A stretch of DNA of 64,000 bases, taken from Littorina saxatilis. Lineage: Eukaryota; Mollusca; Gastropoda; Littorinimorpha; Littorinidae. Below, piece after piece: positions 23,990 to 35,081 of the stretch (position 1 is the first letter of the stretch; every line of letters begins with the position of its first letter). The stretch lies in contig NC_090261.1 in the NCBI RefSeq assembly GCF_037325665.1, positions 33,853,291 through 33,917,290 of the forward strand, written 5' to 3'. The notes below the pieces were generated by a model. The model had not been told where the DNA came from and did no database searches. It saw only the letters and a program-made list of their open reading frames with translations. Both the position numbers and the translations under genes were made by a program.

Positions 23990-24028
23990 GCCCCTCTCTC
24001 TCTGTCTCTGTCTCTGTCTGTCTGTCTC

Positions 24029-24101
<73 letters not shown>
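23990..24101. repeat. (TCTG)n/(TC)n microsatellite
   Basis: A compound tetranucleotide and dinucleotide tract. The Arg-Glu open frames on the minus strand are translations of this repeat. Confidence 0.9.
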
Positions 24102-24103
<2 letters not shown>

Positions 24104-24284
24104 AGGGTAAGATGGGGCACGCATATCAACAACAATTTTGGTAATGTCAATTTTGCGGCCTTGACAGTTTTTTTCCCCATAAAGTGACGTCAAAAGAGAA
24201 GTGACGCACAAATGTAAACGTCAGCAGATTATTTGGCCCGATTATTTTACCCCAAAGAGAAGGATGAGGAAATCTTTCGCAAAT

Positions 24285-24652
24285 AAAACTTGAGAGCCCC
24301 AAAGGGTTTTAAATCGTGATCGTGATTGGCGATTTTTGACCTTTCTGTGACCGTGATTGCCGAAATTTCCATTTCTGTGATCGTGATGGGACTTTGCCTG
24401 TGATCCGTGATGACAAAAAAAATCAAGTATCGTGATCGTGATCGTGATTTTTTTTCGTGATCGTGATGGGCATTATTGCAAAGCATTTTATTTTCAACGT
24501 ACATTTTTCACCGCTGTATCACTCTATGATCCTCTATTCGTCAAGGTGTTCGTGATCGTGAAAACAAAAATCAAGGTAACTGTGATCGTGAAAGATAAAA
24601 TGTCCCTTCCCGTGATCGTGATGATACCCCCCCTTTGGGGCCCTCAAACTTG
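24285..24652. mobile_element. hAT-like MITE built of CGTGATCGTGAT repeats
   Basis: Terminal inverted repeats AGAGCCCCAAAGGG and CCCTTTGGGGCCCT bound a 352-bp element (24293-24644). Imperfect 8-bp flanks AAAACTTG and CAAACTTG fit hAT-type duplication. The interior carries many copies of GTGATCGTGA on both sides of a central spacer. There is no transposase frame. Confidence 0.6.
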
Positions 24653-24720
24653 GAAAATAGTTCAAAAAAGTCGCTGAACTAATCAAATTGCCAACGGAAA
24701 CCACTTTGACAGAGCAGAGA

Positions 24721-24815
24721 TATGGTATTCACGACTTTCCGACCTTGACATTGTAGTGGGGGTCAAGTGGGCGTCGGCATCATTGTCCAATCAGAAATTT
24801 TGATGCGCTTCCGCT
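24721..24815 (-). promoter_or_regulatory. Segment resembling 31786-31860 (possible old promoter-like repeat)
   Basis: Read on the minus strand, it contains GGAAGCGCATCAAAA and then, in order, AAGGTCGGAAA and GTCGTGAATA. The same three blocks occur in the same order on the plus strand at 31786-31860. It lies about 1.1 kb upstream of the IFT43 start. A shared promoter module or an ancient repeat are both possible. Confidence 0.3.
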
Positions 24816-27150
24816 TCCTGTCCCGCCCAGTCTGCGCAAAAGAAATGGCGCAAAACTGTTTGCGCGGAAAAAGGTGATGAAAAAAAGAACACAACCTGGT
24901 TTGATAACCAAATGATTGCGATCTTGCATTCTAGCATCATTTAATGTGGAACAACGACACATCTGATAAACAAATAGCCAGTTTGTTACCAACATGAGAA
25001 ACTAGGGTTTAGAATCGATGCGGTAAACCCGGACGTATACGTAAATCCGGAGAAGCTATCGAAGTAGGTGACATGTCGTTTCACTCCGAGTGTGCCAGCA
25101 CCGGCCCTCTTCTCGCCAAACCCCCACTAGGCAGGGAAAGTGGTTCGACCTTGCATGAATGCAGGGCAAGTTCGAGTTTGCTAGCTAAAATTGCTGCTAG
25201 TGCTTGCCTTGTCTAGATCTGGAACTTTTTCAATTGGATTTTTTCTCTCTATTATACTGGAATAAGTGGGTGCTTTTCTAGATCTAAGCATCGACCGAAT
25301 TAGATAATGATGTTCCTTGCATTGCATTCTCCTAAATCTGTTATTCTAACCAGTTTGTTTAAGAATATAATTGTTCGTTTTTTGTTGATAAGCTTACAAG
25401 ATTTTTTCTTTTTTAAGTAAGTGGTTTCACACGTACAACATGAGACCCACATGCACTAGACAATGGAAGTTGAGGTCCTCGTTCAATACCACAAATGCCA
25501 GTATTATACTTCAGACTCCTTTTGGAGGAATGTGTGGGGTTTGGGTGTTGAACTTGAAGTGGCAGATTGTTTGCACAGGTATGTACGTTCGTACGTGCAC
25601 GCATGTATGCAGGCATTTGTTTGTCAAGCAGGAACATGCAACATTTTGTTGACCGTATGTGAGTGCGTGTGTAATAAAACCAACGACAAACAATACAAAA
25701 AGCTCCAGCTCTGCTTCTTCACCAGTCACAGACGCATTGCGTTGTTCAGCTTTCCAGAAATATATTAACTCGGTCAGAACCGGCTTCATGAATATTTTAT
25801 TTCAGGAAAAAGTCAATCGAATCTACACAAAAAAAGGTTATTGCGTTGTTCTGTCTTTGAGACTGTACCACGTAATATTGAGCTTCTAGAAGAAACATGT
25901 CTGTGGCATAGTTTGACCCAACAGATAGAGAAGTCAACAGAGGTATTCTGCCGTCAGCAGCTTTATTGCTGTTTTGAATTTGATCTTGCATAATTTTATT
26001 ACATAATTTTGCAACACACAAAGAAATTGTAATTGAATATTTTACGCAAAATTGAATAATTCGCAAACATGTTTGTATGAACAAATATTATTTTAAGAAA
26101 ATATGAGTGTGAGGATGGACGTATTTTGAGTGAAGTAGCAGAAATTCTTTTTAAGTTCTTTAGCTACATGCACACGTTCTGTTAATTACGTTCTTAGCAG
26201 GGAGATCCAGATTAATAATACTGCTGTGACAGGTTGTGGTTTCCATACACACTTTGAATACAGGAAAACAAAAACAAAAACACAGTTAAAAAAAAATGTG
26301 CACATAGGATTAAAATATTAAAGTGTACAGAATAAAAGCAACATATGTACAAAAACAAATCTCGTGGTTCTCTTGTCAAACCCACTGTAGTAAGCACAGA
26401 ATAGGAGAGAAGATTTTGGAGAAGGTGGCTTTACCTACTGAAGTAAATGATCAAGAGGATTCTAAGCATCCAGTGCTAAAGCTCTCAAATCACAAGACAT
26501 ACACACTTGTTGTGGCTATCCGAACTGTTGATTTAAAAAAAAACATACCTACAAATTGAAAACATCTATTACAAAATTATATATATTGTATGGATCTGTC
26601 TTTGTAAAATATACTGTACAGAAAATTTTAAATAATCTGCACAAATCTCGTGGTTCTCTTGTCAAGTAGTAGGCACAGAAAAAAACCCTGTGTTTTGTCT
26701 TGTAAATAATACTTTACTAAATGTGTACAGTATTCTAAAAAAAAAAAATTCTTCCTTTTTATCATATCAATTGCCTCCCTTGAATTTTATTTGTAAAATA
26801 ATTCTGAGAAAAAAAGCTTTCTACTTAAAAGCAGTGCAATCAAGAAAATGGGTACAACCTGTGTGTATACCTTTATTCCTTATTCTTTTTATTTAATTGA
26901 GGATGTCACTACGCAGTTTTACTGATTTAAAAAAAAATTCGCTTCAAATTATCTCCCTTGAACAAACACTTCTTTTTACAATTAAATTTTGTTTACACGA
27001 AGAGGTAGTTTTAAGGGTATATATACAAAAAAACAATATTGCAACCTTAGATGTATTTACATTTGGACTAATTCCATTAAAAAAAAATTCAAACTATAAA
27101 TGATAAATCAAAATAAAACAGATTTTGGGGCTGTACACAAGCTAATAGGA
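24816..27150. other. Unassigned intergenic DNA
   Basis: No gene model supported. Bases 26352-26400 and 26642-26680 share CAAATCTCGTGGTTCTCTTG followed by a degenerate GTAGTAGGCACAGAA, an old duplication about 290 bases apart. The stretch at 25050-25200 is GC-richer, but no start codon with splice donor was identified. Confidence 0.4.
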
Positions 27151-27192
27151 TTAAACACGAAAGTCGTACCCAAGAATCGTCAAATACTTTTG

Positions 27193-30100
27193 CTAACAGC
27201 TATACTTAAACATAAGAAAATATGATCTGCATCTCTTGTTATGAAGATGATGGCACTGGTCCACCGAAGTGCATGCCATATATGCTTTACTGTGCGCTCT
27301 CCCTCTCAATGGTCTTTCTCTGGCTGACTCGATTCTGAGGAGATAAAAGAAAACACATTCAGTACAAGCTGTAAAAAATAACAACAAAACTAGTATTACT
27401 TAAAGTAGCTGCTGGTTTCTGAGTATTTGATTGAAGGCCCAATCCGACTTGTAAGAAGTTTGCCCGACTGTCGCAGATTTGGTCAGGTATGGAGTAAAAT
27501 CATGCCTCAATTTGGTAACATACAAACTGCAATATTCTAAGGCTGTGAGTGTGAGAATACATCGATGCCACTTTTTAAAAACTTTCTTTTTGTGTGTGCG
27601 CATGTTTTAGTGCCAAAAATGAAGAGGCCGAGTGCTCTCTCTGCAAAACTTGTGTGAAGCTTCAGAGCTCTATCAATGGTTTGAAAGAAAAAACATACTT
27701 TTCCATTTTTGACGTTCTTGTTCCCTTCCCTGTGAAATTTACTGTCCGTAGGTTACCGGATTTTGTTAATGTCCGTGAAAACCTTAACTATTCATTGCTG
27801 AGTGCCTAGTGATAGCTATCCCCCCAACGACCTAGCACTGCTGAATCCTGATTCTTCCCATTGTTTGATTCTGTAATGAAATTGTGTAGTTGGTAGTTAT
27901 GTGAGCTTCTTCTTGGAGGGGTGGGGGGGTGCTGGTTGGTTGGGTTTTTGGGGGTTATTAAACCATCAGATTAAAAAGTAAGACTTCATTGTAATGTGCA
28001 GATATTTGTTCAGGTGCCCACCATTTTCTATGTGAAAACATGTTGCTAACTAACATGAACCCAACCATAAAACGTGATGTAGGTGAGTAGCCCATCTAGA
28101 AAAAAGAACCTGTTCTAATTCGGAATTAGAACAGGTTCGTTTTTCTAGATGGGCTACTCACCTACATCACGTTTCATGGTTGGGTTCATGTTAGTTAGCA
28201 ACATGTTTTCAAATTCTCATCAGGCAATCACGGCTGACACTAAACACAGAACAGGTGGGAGAGACATAATTCAATTTACTCACCTTCCTTGCATTGTGAG
28301 ACTGGCCATATGAATCTGCTGAAGTAGTTCCTGCACATATTTAATCAAATATTCATCTTAATAACGTGTTAATATCGCTTGTTCTAGCAAATCAGACTTG
28401 ACAGTTTTCTGATGGCTTGCACAATTTAAGAGCTTGCCTGTCCCCAATCATTACAATAAAAAACAACATCTAGTATGCAAGTATTTTCAGGGTATGAAGG
28501 TTTTAATATAATGTCGGTTCTTCTGGGGGCATGGAGAAACACCTTACACAAAGTAGAACATACACAACAAATTTCAAACAATTGAGGTCACACCATAGTT
28601 TTACTCACAAACAAACAACAGCAATACAATAAACAGTCTGCAAACGCCTACATGTTGTCTACACTAGGTATAAAGAAACAAAGAAGCACATGAAGACGGG
28701 CTTTGTCAAGTAGACCATTATAGCGAATGAGCAACAGCTGATGATCCAGACCACCAAATTGACATGATTTCCCCTTATTCAGTTTGTGATTGTAGTCATA
28801 TTGACGATGCATGACTTCAATTTTTCAAAGTAAGTCTCTTGGTGCGTTTACGGATACATTCATTGTCACAATTACGACATGCTAATGTCTAACCTGGGTA
28901 AACTTCAATTCATGACGTAAACTTCAATTCATGACTTTTTTCAAACTGGCATAGAAATTATGAGCATACCAGAATTATTTTCCTGTTAGACTGTCTTCTT
29001 CTTTTTCTTCTTCTGCGTTTGATATTCAATTCATGGCTGTCATATCGTCAGGTCAGTGGCTGCCATGAAGTCAGCAGTCTTCAGTGTCGGACTGTCAAAT
29101 TAGATGATATTGTAAAGAAAGTAAGTAACATCTCATGATATTCTAACTTCAATTACATCACCTGTCTCACAGTCTGCCTCTTTAAAAATTAATGAATAAT
29201 TTCAGTAACATAATTTTTGGGTAAAAAATAAAAAGGTATGAGAAATAATCCTTACCTTTTGTGTAATAACCCTCACCACCAATTGTTTTATTTCATTTCC
29301 ATTTTAACAGATTTAGCACCTCTCCGAAAGCCAGAAATACACTTTAAATCCCACGCCCCCCCCCCCCCCCCCCCTCGGCCCCCCCTACATAAACTAATTA
29401 AATAACTAATTAAGGAAAAACATCCTTACATCATAAAAAGTCAGAACCACCAAAACCACCCCCCCCCCCCCCCCCACCCATCCAATAAAACCTGAATACA
29501 AAAACACTTCAAAATAAAAAATGAAAACATTTAATTCCACTTACAAAATATAAAAGTTGTTATGCTTTATTTTCATTATCTGTTTACAAACACATAAATT
29601 GCTGTGCAAATCTTTTTAAAAACATCAATGCCTGAGACACCAGTAACCTGTTTATATTGTTGACCTTGTAGCTTTTCAGTTTAAGAGGCTGTTCTGGAAT
29701 CTGCACTAAAGTCAAACATAACCATGAATACCGTTGGAAAAATATTACATCACCAAGACCGAAAACATAACACCAACCGACACTCCTCACCCTTATTTCA
29801 CCCACTATGCCAACCCAAAGACTGGAAAATAATAATCAAATACAGAATGAACAAAAATGCTTGATTTCATTTCTTCAATGATAAGTTAAAAATCTTCATT
29901 CTTCATAATAATGTTATTGGCATAATGTGTAATTGCCACAATTTACAGTTTGATTAAAAAAAATGATGCGATAAAAATCAAAGTGAAAACATTTGTTTTT
30001 ATACTGATACCTTATTTACCTTGTGGCTTGTGTGCCTCAGGTTTAGGAGCGGCTCAAACTTCCTCTGCTCCTCAGTCTGCAAGAAATTAAGCGATGGCCT

Positions 30101-31155
30101 GAAGGAGAATAGAAACAGATCCTTTGTCAGCACCCTGTGTATGTGTGTGGGTGGGTGTGTTAGATAAATAGGCGGGGGGGGGGGGGGGGGGGGGAGGTGC
30201 AATAGCTACCACGCCTAATGCAGTCTGCAAAACAAGTGCAACACTTCTACAGAGCTTTTATGATACAAAGCTTCAAATAAGAAACACATTACAATCAAAT
30301 GAAAGCTGAGCCTGTCATTGCAAAATAAGGAATATACAACAATCCAGTGGCATGTAAAATATTGTTCCTTCAGAAAGATGGCTCTGACAGCAGAAACAAT
30401 TTAACTTGAAGTTTGAGTCCAAAATTATTTCTCTACATTAGTGAACGTACTTGCAGTAATACCCCTCACACATGAACTATTCACAGACTGAATAACAGTG
30501 TGTTCCCAATGTTGCTTCCGTGTATCGGTTAGATCCATCTCGGTTAGATCCATCTGCAGAGTACGGATTGTCATCCGTTTAATATTAAAAAGGAAAAACA
30601 ATCAGAACTTGTCATCAGTGATCAACCTACCTTGCAAGAGTGGGGTGAAACACTCACTTCCTGCCAACATGTCTGCAAAAAAAAGAGGAAACAATACCAA
30701 TGGAAGCTTAAAATGGTTCTTTTGTTCAATATGTGTACACGTGCTTCATTTCTGGGGTGAAAGTGTAAAATATATTGATGGATTGATAGAACAATATTGC
30801 CTCAAGTTCACCGCACCAAAAAATACTTATCAATCAACATTGTCATCACTCGATCAGCTATTCCATCTCTTTCATAAGTGTGTGTGTGATGGTGTGAGCG
30901 TGTGTGTGTTTGTGTACGTGTGTGTGTGTTTGTGAACAAGCGTTGAAAAACGTATGTTTACCTTGCTCTAGATCTACCGACTTTCGTAGGCGGAGACTTC
31001 TCTGCCGTGACAGCGGCTTCGTTTCCCTGGCAGAATTCAACATCTTGTACAGATCTGCTGGTGATTTTCATTTCCTCCGCTTCTAGAGTCACTTGATCCA
31101 CAGATTTAACGAACATTGAATGTTCTTTTAGTTCTTGTGACGGAAGTAAAATCAA
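27193..31155 (-). CDS. Unidentified five-exon gene model
   Basis: Exons in transcription order: 31155-30962, 30672-30658 (15-nt microexon), 30098-30020, 28330-28284 and 27334-27193. All have AG/GT borders and compatible phases, giving 158 residues. The N-terminus is acidic and Ser/Thr-rich (SVDQVTLEAEEMKITS). The middle is basic and helical (GRSRAR, then PSLNFLQTEEQRKFEPLLNL, then RHTSHKELLQQIHMASLTMQGR). The tail is Cys/His-rich (CTSVDQCHHLHNKRC). I do not recognise the family. The last exon could be read in another frame to give NRVSQRKTIERESAQ and a stop, which looks more like a genuine C-terminus but needs a different upstream join. The third exon is the best supported; the microexon may be skipped in phase. 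Confidence 0.45.
28034..28210. repeat. Near-perfect 88-bp-arm hairpin
   Basis: Bases from GAAAACATGTTGCTAACT to the centre AATTCGGAATT and back form a nearly perfect inverted repeat with almost no loop. It is in an intron of the minus-strand gene model. Arm identity suggests a young foldback MITE. Confidence 0.8.
29358..29475. repeat. Paired poly-C tracts
   Basis: Runs of about 17 C at 29358-29374 and 29459-29475 lie in intron DNA. With the poly-G run at 30173-30194 they form several G-quadruplex-capable tracts in less than 1 kb. Confidence 0.8.
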
Positions 31156-31860
31156 GGAATTAAGTGGGCATTCCTGAGCCCTCTGCTGGCTTCATGTCCA
31201 CAAAGTAAATCGCACAAACTTGCAAGGTTTGGGGGGTAGTTTATTACTTTGAAGAAGAACAGCTAGTCGTCGCTGCCCGTTCAGCATTCTTCGCGCGACT
31301 TTTGTTTTGCAGAGGAAGGCATATATGCAGTTTTTTTCCTGATGAGTGTTGCCAGGGTGCACAAACTGAGAAAGCATTCCCGATTTTCCACAATTTTCTA
31401 CTTCTTTACAGTCTTTTGCACAACATGATTTATAACTGCCGGTGTACGTCTAATTCATGATGCCAACCAGCTGGGTCAAAAGTTACGTTCCAGAAAATAC
31501 TCGTTGAACTAAGTTCCAAACGAATGTCAAGGCCAGTTGGGCTCCAAATGAAAATAAACACTTCCTCCAGCTGCGCGACCCATTGATAACAACAGTTGGA
31601 ACTGGTAGGAAGATGAACAGGTCTTGCGAACTGGCTACACACTGTTACGGTTCAAGTTTAAGTTCAAAGTAAACACTCAACTGAGGTTGCAGGTAATGGC
31701 GGACTTGACTTCCTTCATAACCAAATATCACTCTTCTGACAAAAAAACGCAAATGCTATGTTAAACCGGAAAATACGTAAACCGGAAAAGGAAGCGCATC
31801 AAAACCAAAATGGCAGCCCCCATGAAATCCGAAAGGTCACGGAAAAAAGTCGTGAATAGA
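31156..31860. other. Likely 5' flank of the minus-strand gene model
   Basis: No exon was supported. Bases 31786-31860 contain GGAAGCGCATCAAAA and GTCGTGAATA, shared with 24721-24815. The left end of a 3.9-kb foldback element begins at 31861. Confidence 0.35.
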
Positions 31861-32564
31861 CACGGGGGATAACCTGTCAAATGCCGAACAGAAGCCGAAT
31901 GCCGCTCATGACACGTGTGAAGGCAAGTTTTGTCTGTTTTCTAGGTATTGTTTGATTTATGTCGGGATTTAAGGTAAGCTACTGATTCAGCGATGACTAA
32001 ATGTGTTTCTCGATGCATAAAAAGTCAGGGAGCGATTGATATTTGCCCGTAAATATCCTTCAAAGCTGAAAATGTCCGCGATCGAGCACCGGAAATGGCT
32101 GCTCGATGGGTTTTGCAAGTAGAAATGTGCTTTATTTCACCAAATCAGCTCGTATTTGGTATGGGTACGGGATTCTAGAGGACGAAGGAGTCATAAGAGG
32201 TGCAAAGAAGTGCTATTTGGGAGTAGAATAAATCTTCCGAGACAGTAGACAAGAGAAGGTCATATTTGAGAGAGGAGCGCGTAGGCCGATTGTCTTTCCG
32301 ACAAGCGAATGATACAGCAGATTAATCATTCGTTTTGACCAGAAACCTAGTCTCTAGTTTTTATGAATGAGTTTTTTTAATTAAAACAATCACGAGAACT
32401 CTCTCGCTTAGCCTAATGGCTGTTCGATGGGTTTCGCAAGTAGAAATGTGCTTTATTTCACCAAATCAGCTCGTATTTGACATCGGTTTGGTATATATAT
32501 ATATTTTTTTTTTCTAATCCTACCGCGAACTGGATAGCAGACGCGGCACGACTGTTGCACCACA

Positions 32565-32755
32565 CTTTGAAGTAATCCCACACTTTGAAGTAAATTACTT
32601 CAAAGTGTGGGGATGTGCCCCACACTTTGAAGTAAACCCATTTTTTACTTCAAAGTGTGGGGGGATCTTCCCACACGTTGAAGTAAACTCAGTTTTTACT
32701 TCAAAGTGTGGGGGGATCTTCCCACACTTTGAAGTAACTTACTTCAAAGCGTGGG
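32565..32755. repeat. Cluster of CCCACACTTTGAAGTAA palindromes, left arm
   Basis: Seven or more copies of CCCACACTTTGAAGTAA alternate with the reverse complement TTACTTCAAAGTGTGGG, separated by short spacers. A mirrored cluster is at 34470-34650. Each pair could form its own small hairpin. Confidence 0.8.
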
Positions 32756-32871
32756 ACTTTTGCATTGCCTGTTTGAGCCTGATGATTTTGTCAAAAAAAT
32801 GGCAGTCTTTTGGATGAGTGAACAGAAAAAGTGAGCGAGCCAAGAAACATAGTGATGTTTGTTATCAGGCT

Positions 32872-33239
32872 TTAAAGGCATATGTACGCGCTCCCGTGTT
32901 TACAAAGTGTAGTTTGCCCATAATCGATGTCAAACGCACCATAAGACCATGTAATGACGATATGTCGCCATGCGCGGACCATATTCATGCATTACAGCTT
33001 GTTCTAGCCTCTGAAAAAGTGAGGATGTCAACAAAGACGCGGAGTTATTTCCCTTGCGTCAACGCTACCTCTGTTGGCAAATCTATAAATAGGACGATCT
33101 AGATCAAAATAAAAATTCAAATATCTCAACATTTAAGGGGTCCTAGACCACAATATCTTGCAGGGAACTTAATTTAGCATGTCTCCAGCTGTGGGTAAAG
33201 CAATTAGCGTGTATAGTCATCGAGTACATATGGCTTTAA
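32872..33239 (+). mobile_element. TTAA-flanked MITE, copy 2 (left arm)
   Basis: It begins TTAAAGGCATATGTACGCGC and ends CGAGTACATATGG before TTAA. Terminal inverted repeats are about 15 bases. It has the same orientation as copy 3 in the opposite arm, although the flanks are inverted. Confidence 0.75.
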
Positions 33240-33304
33240 GCAATGTCCCATTGTTGAGTGTGACGAAAACTCGTGGTGACGATTTTAAAACATGTTGGGT
33301 CACG

Positions 33305-33916
33305 CATGGTCCAATCTTACATGGTCCAACCTTACATGGTCCAACATTACATGGTCCAACCTTACATGGTCCAATCTTACATGGTCCATATATATTATTG
33401 GACCATGTAAGATTGGACCATGTAAGATTGGACCATGTAAGATTGGACCATGTAAGGTTGGACCATGTAAGGTTGCACCATGTAAGGTTGGACCATGTAA
33501 TATTGGACCATGTAAGATTGGACCATGTAAGGTTGGACCATGTAAGATTGGACCATGTAAGGTTGGACATGGTAAGGTTAGACCATGTAAGGTTGGACCA
33601 TGTAAGGTTGTCCATGTAAGGTTGGACCATGCAAGGTTGGACCATGCAAGGTTGGACCATGTAAGATTGGACCATGTAAGGTTGGACCATGTAAGATTGG
33701 ACCATGTAAGATTGGACCATGCAAGGTTGGACCATGCAAGGTTGGACCATGTAAGATTGGACCATGTAAGGTTGGACCATGTAAGATTGGACCATGTAAG
33801 ATTGGACCATGCACGATTGGACCATGTAAGGTTGGACCATGTGAGATTGGACCATGTAAGGTTGGACCATGTAAGGTTGGACCATGTAAGGTTGGACCAT
33901 GTAAGGTTGGACCATG
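33305..33916. repeat. 15-bp minisatellite that switches strand
   Basis: About six units of ATGGTCCAACCTTAC (33305-33390) meet about 34 units of the reverse complement GGACCATGTAAGGTT (33401-33916) at an AT-rich hinge, TCCATATATATTATTGGA. The main variation is G/A in the AAGGTT or AAGATT position and occasional GCAAG. The hinge is the axis of the surrounding palindrome. All six frames are open because of the unit, not because of coding. Confidence 0.92.
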
Positions 33917-33981
33917 CGTGACCCAACATGTTTTAAAATCGTCACCACGAGTTTTCGTCATACTCAACAATGGGACATTGC

Positions 33982-34350
33982 TTAAAGGCATATGTACGCG
34001 CTCCCGTGTTTACAAAGTGTAGTTTGCCCATAATCGATGTCAAACGCACCATAAGACCATATAATGACGATATGTCACCATGCGCGGACCATAATACATG
34101 CATTACAGCTTGTTCTAGCCTCTGAAAAAGTGAGGATGTCAACAAAGCCGCGGTGTTAGCTCCCTTGCATCAACGTTACATGTGTTGCCAAATCTATAAA
34201 TAGGACGATCCAGATCAAAATGAAAATTAACATATCTCAACATTGAAGGGGTCCTAGACCACAATATTTTGCAGGGAACTTAATTTAGCATGTCTCCAGC
34301 TGTTGGTAAAGCAATTAGCGTGTATAGTCATCGAGTACATATGCCTTTAA
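33982..34350 (+). mobile_element. TTAA-flanked MITE, copy 3 (right arm)
   Basis: It matches copy 2 in the same orientation rather than mirrored. It shares diagnostic bases with copy 1 at 22268 (GCCGCGGTGTT, CATCAACGTTACATGTGTTG) rather than with copy 2. Flanked by TTAA on both sides. Confidence 0.75.
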
Positions 34351-34656
34351 AGCCTGATAACAAACATCCCTATGTTTCTTGGCTCGCTCACTTTTTCTGT
34401 TCACTCATCCAAAAGACTTTGCCATTTTTTTTGACAAAATCATCAGGCTCAAACAGGCGATGCAAAAGTCCCACGCTTTGAAGTAAGTTACTTCAAAATG
34501 TGGGAAGATCCCCCCACACTTTGAAGTAAAAACTGAGTTTACTTCAAAGTGTGGGAAGATCCCCCCACACTTTGAAGTAAAAAATGGGTTTACTTCAAAG
34601 TGTGGGGCACATCCCCACACTTTGAAGTAATTTACTTCAAAGTGTAGGATTACTTC

Positions 34657-35081
34657 AATCAATCAATCAATGAGGCTTATATCGCGCATATTCCGTGGGT
34701 ACAGTTCTAAGCGCTCTGCAGTGATGCCGTGTGAGATGAAATTGTATACGGCCAGTAATTGCAGCCATTTCGGCGCATATTTACCTTTCACGGCCTATTA
34801 TTCCAAGTCACACGGGTATAGGTAGACAATTATTAACTGTGCCTAAGCAATTTTTGCCAGGAAAGACCCTTTTGTCAATCGTGGGATCTTTAACGTGCAC
34901 ACCCAATGTAGTGTACACGGGGGGGGGGGGGGGGGGGGGGGGGGGGGAGTTCGGACACCGAAGAGAGTCTGCACACAAATTTGACTCTGAAATAAATTTC
35001 CGCCGAACCTGGGATCGAACTCACGCTGACAGCGGCCAACTGAATACAAATCCAGCGCGCTACCAACTGAGCTATATCCCC
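34657..35081 (-). mobile_element. tRNA-derived SINE, full-length
   Basis: On the minus strand it starts GGGGATATAGCTCAGTTGG (A box), has GAGTTCGATCCC (B box), continues with a long conserved body and ends in an ATTGATTGATTG tail. A poly-G run of about 27 lies inside at 34920-34946. A copy with the same layout is at 59829-60237. TTCAA next to both ends may be the target duplication. It is present in only one arm of the foldback element. Confidence 0.85.

Noticed and set aside
33305-33916. CRISPR-like regularly spaced repeats
   Set aside because: The units are contiguous with no unique spacers, and the locus is eukaryotic. It is a minisatellite.
33217-33948. Open frames of 137-243 residues on both strands made of VQPYM, LDHVR and WSNLT repeats
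   Set aside because: The 15-bp minisatellite unit has no stop codon in any frame, so all frames stay open. No codon bias, start context or splice support.
35000-35081. Functional tRNA gene
   Set aside because: The A and B boxes belong to a SINE head that continues into a body shared with 59829-60237; the cloverleaf is not complete.
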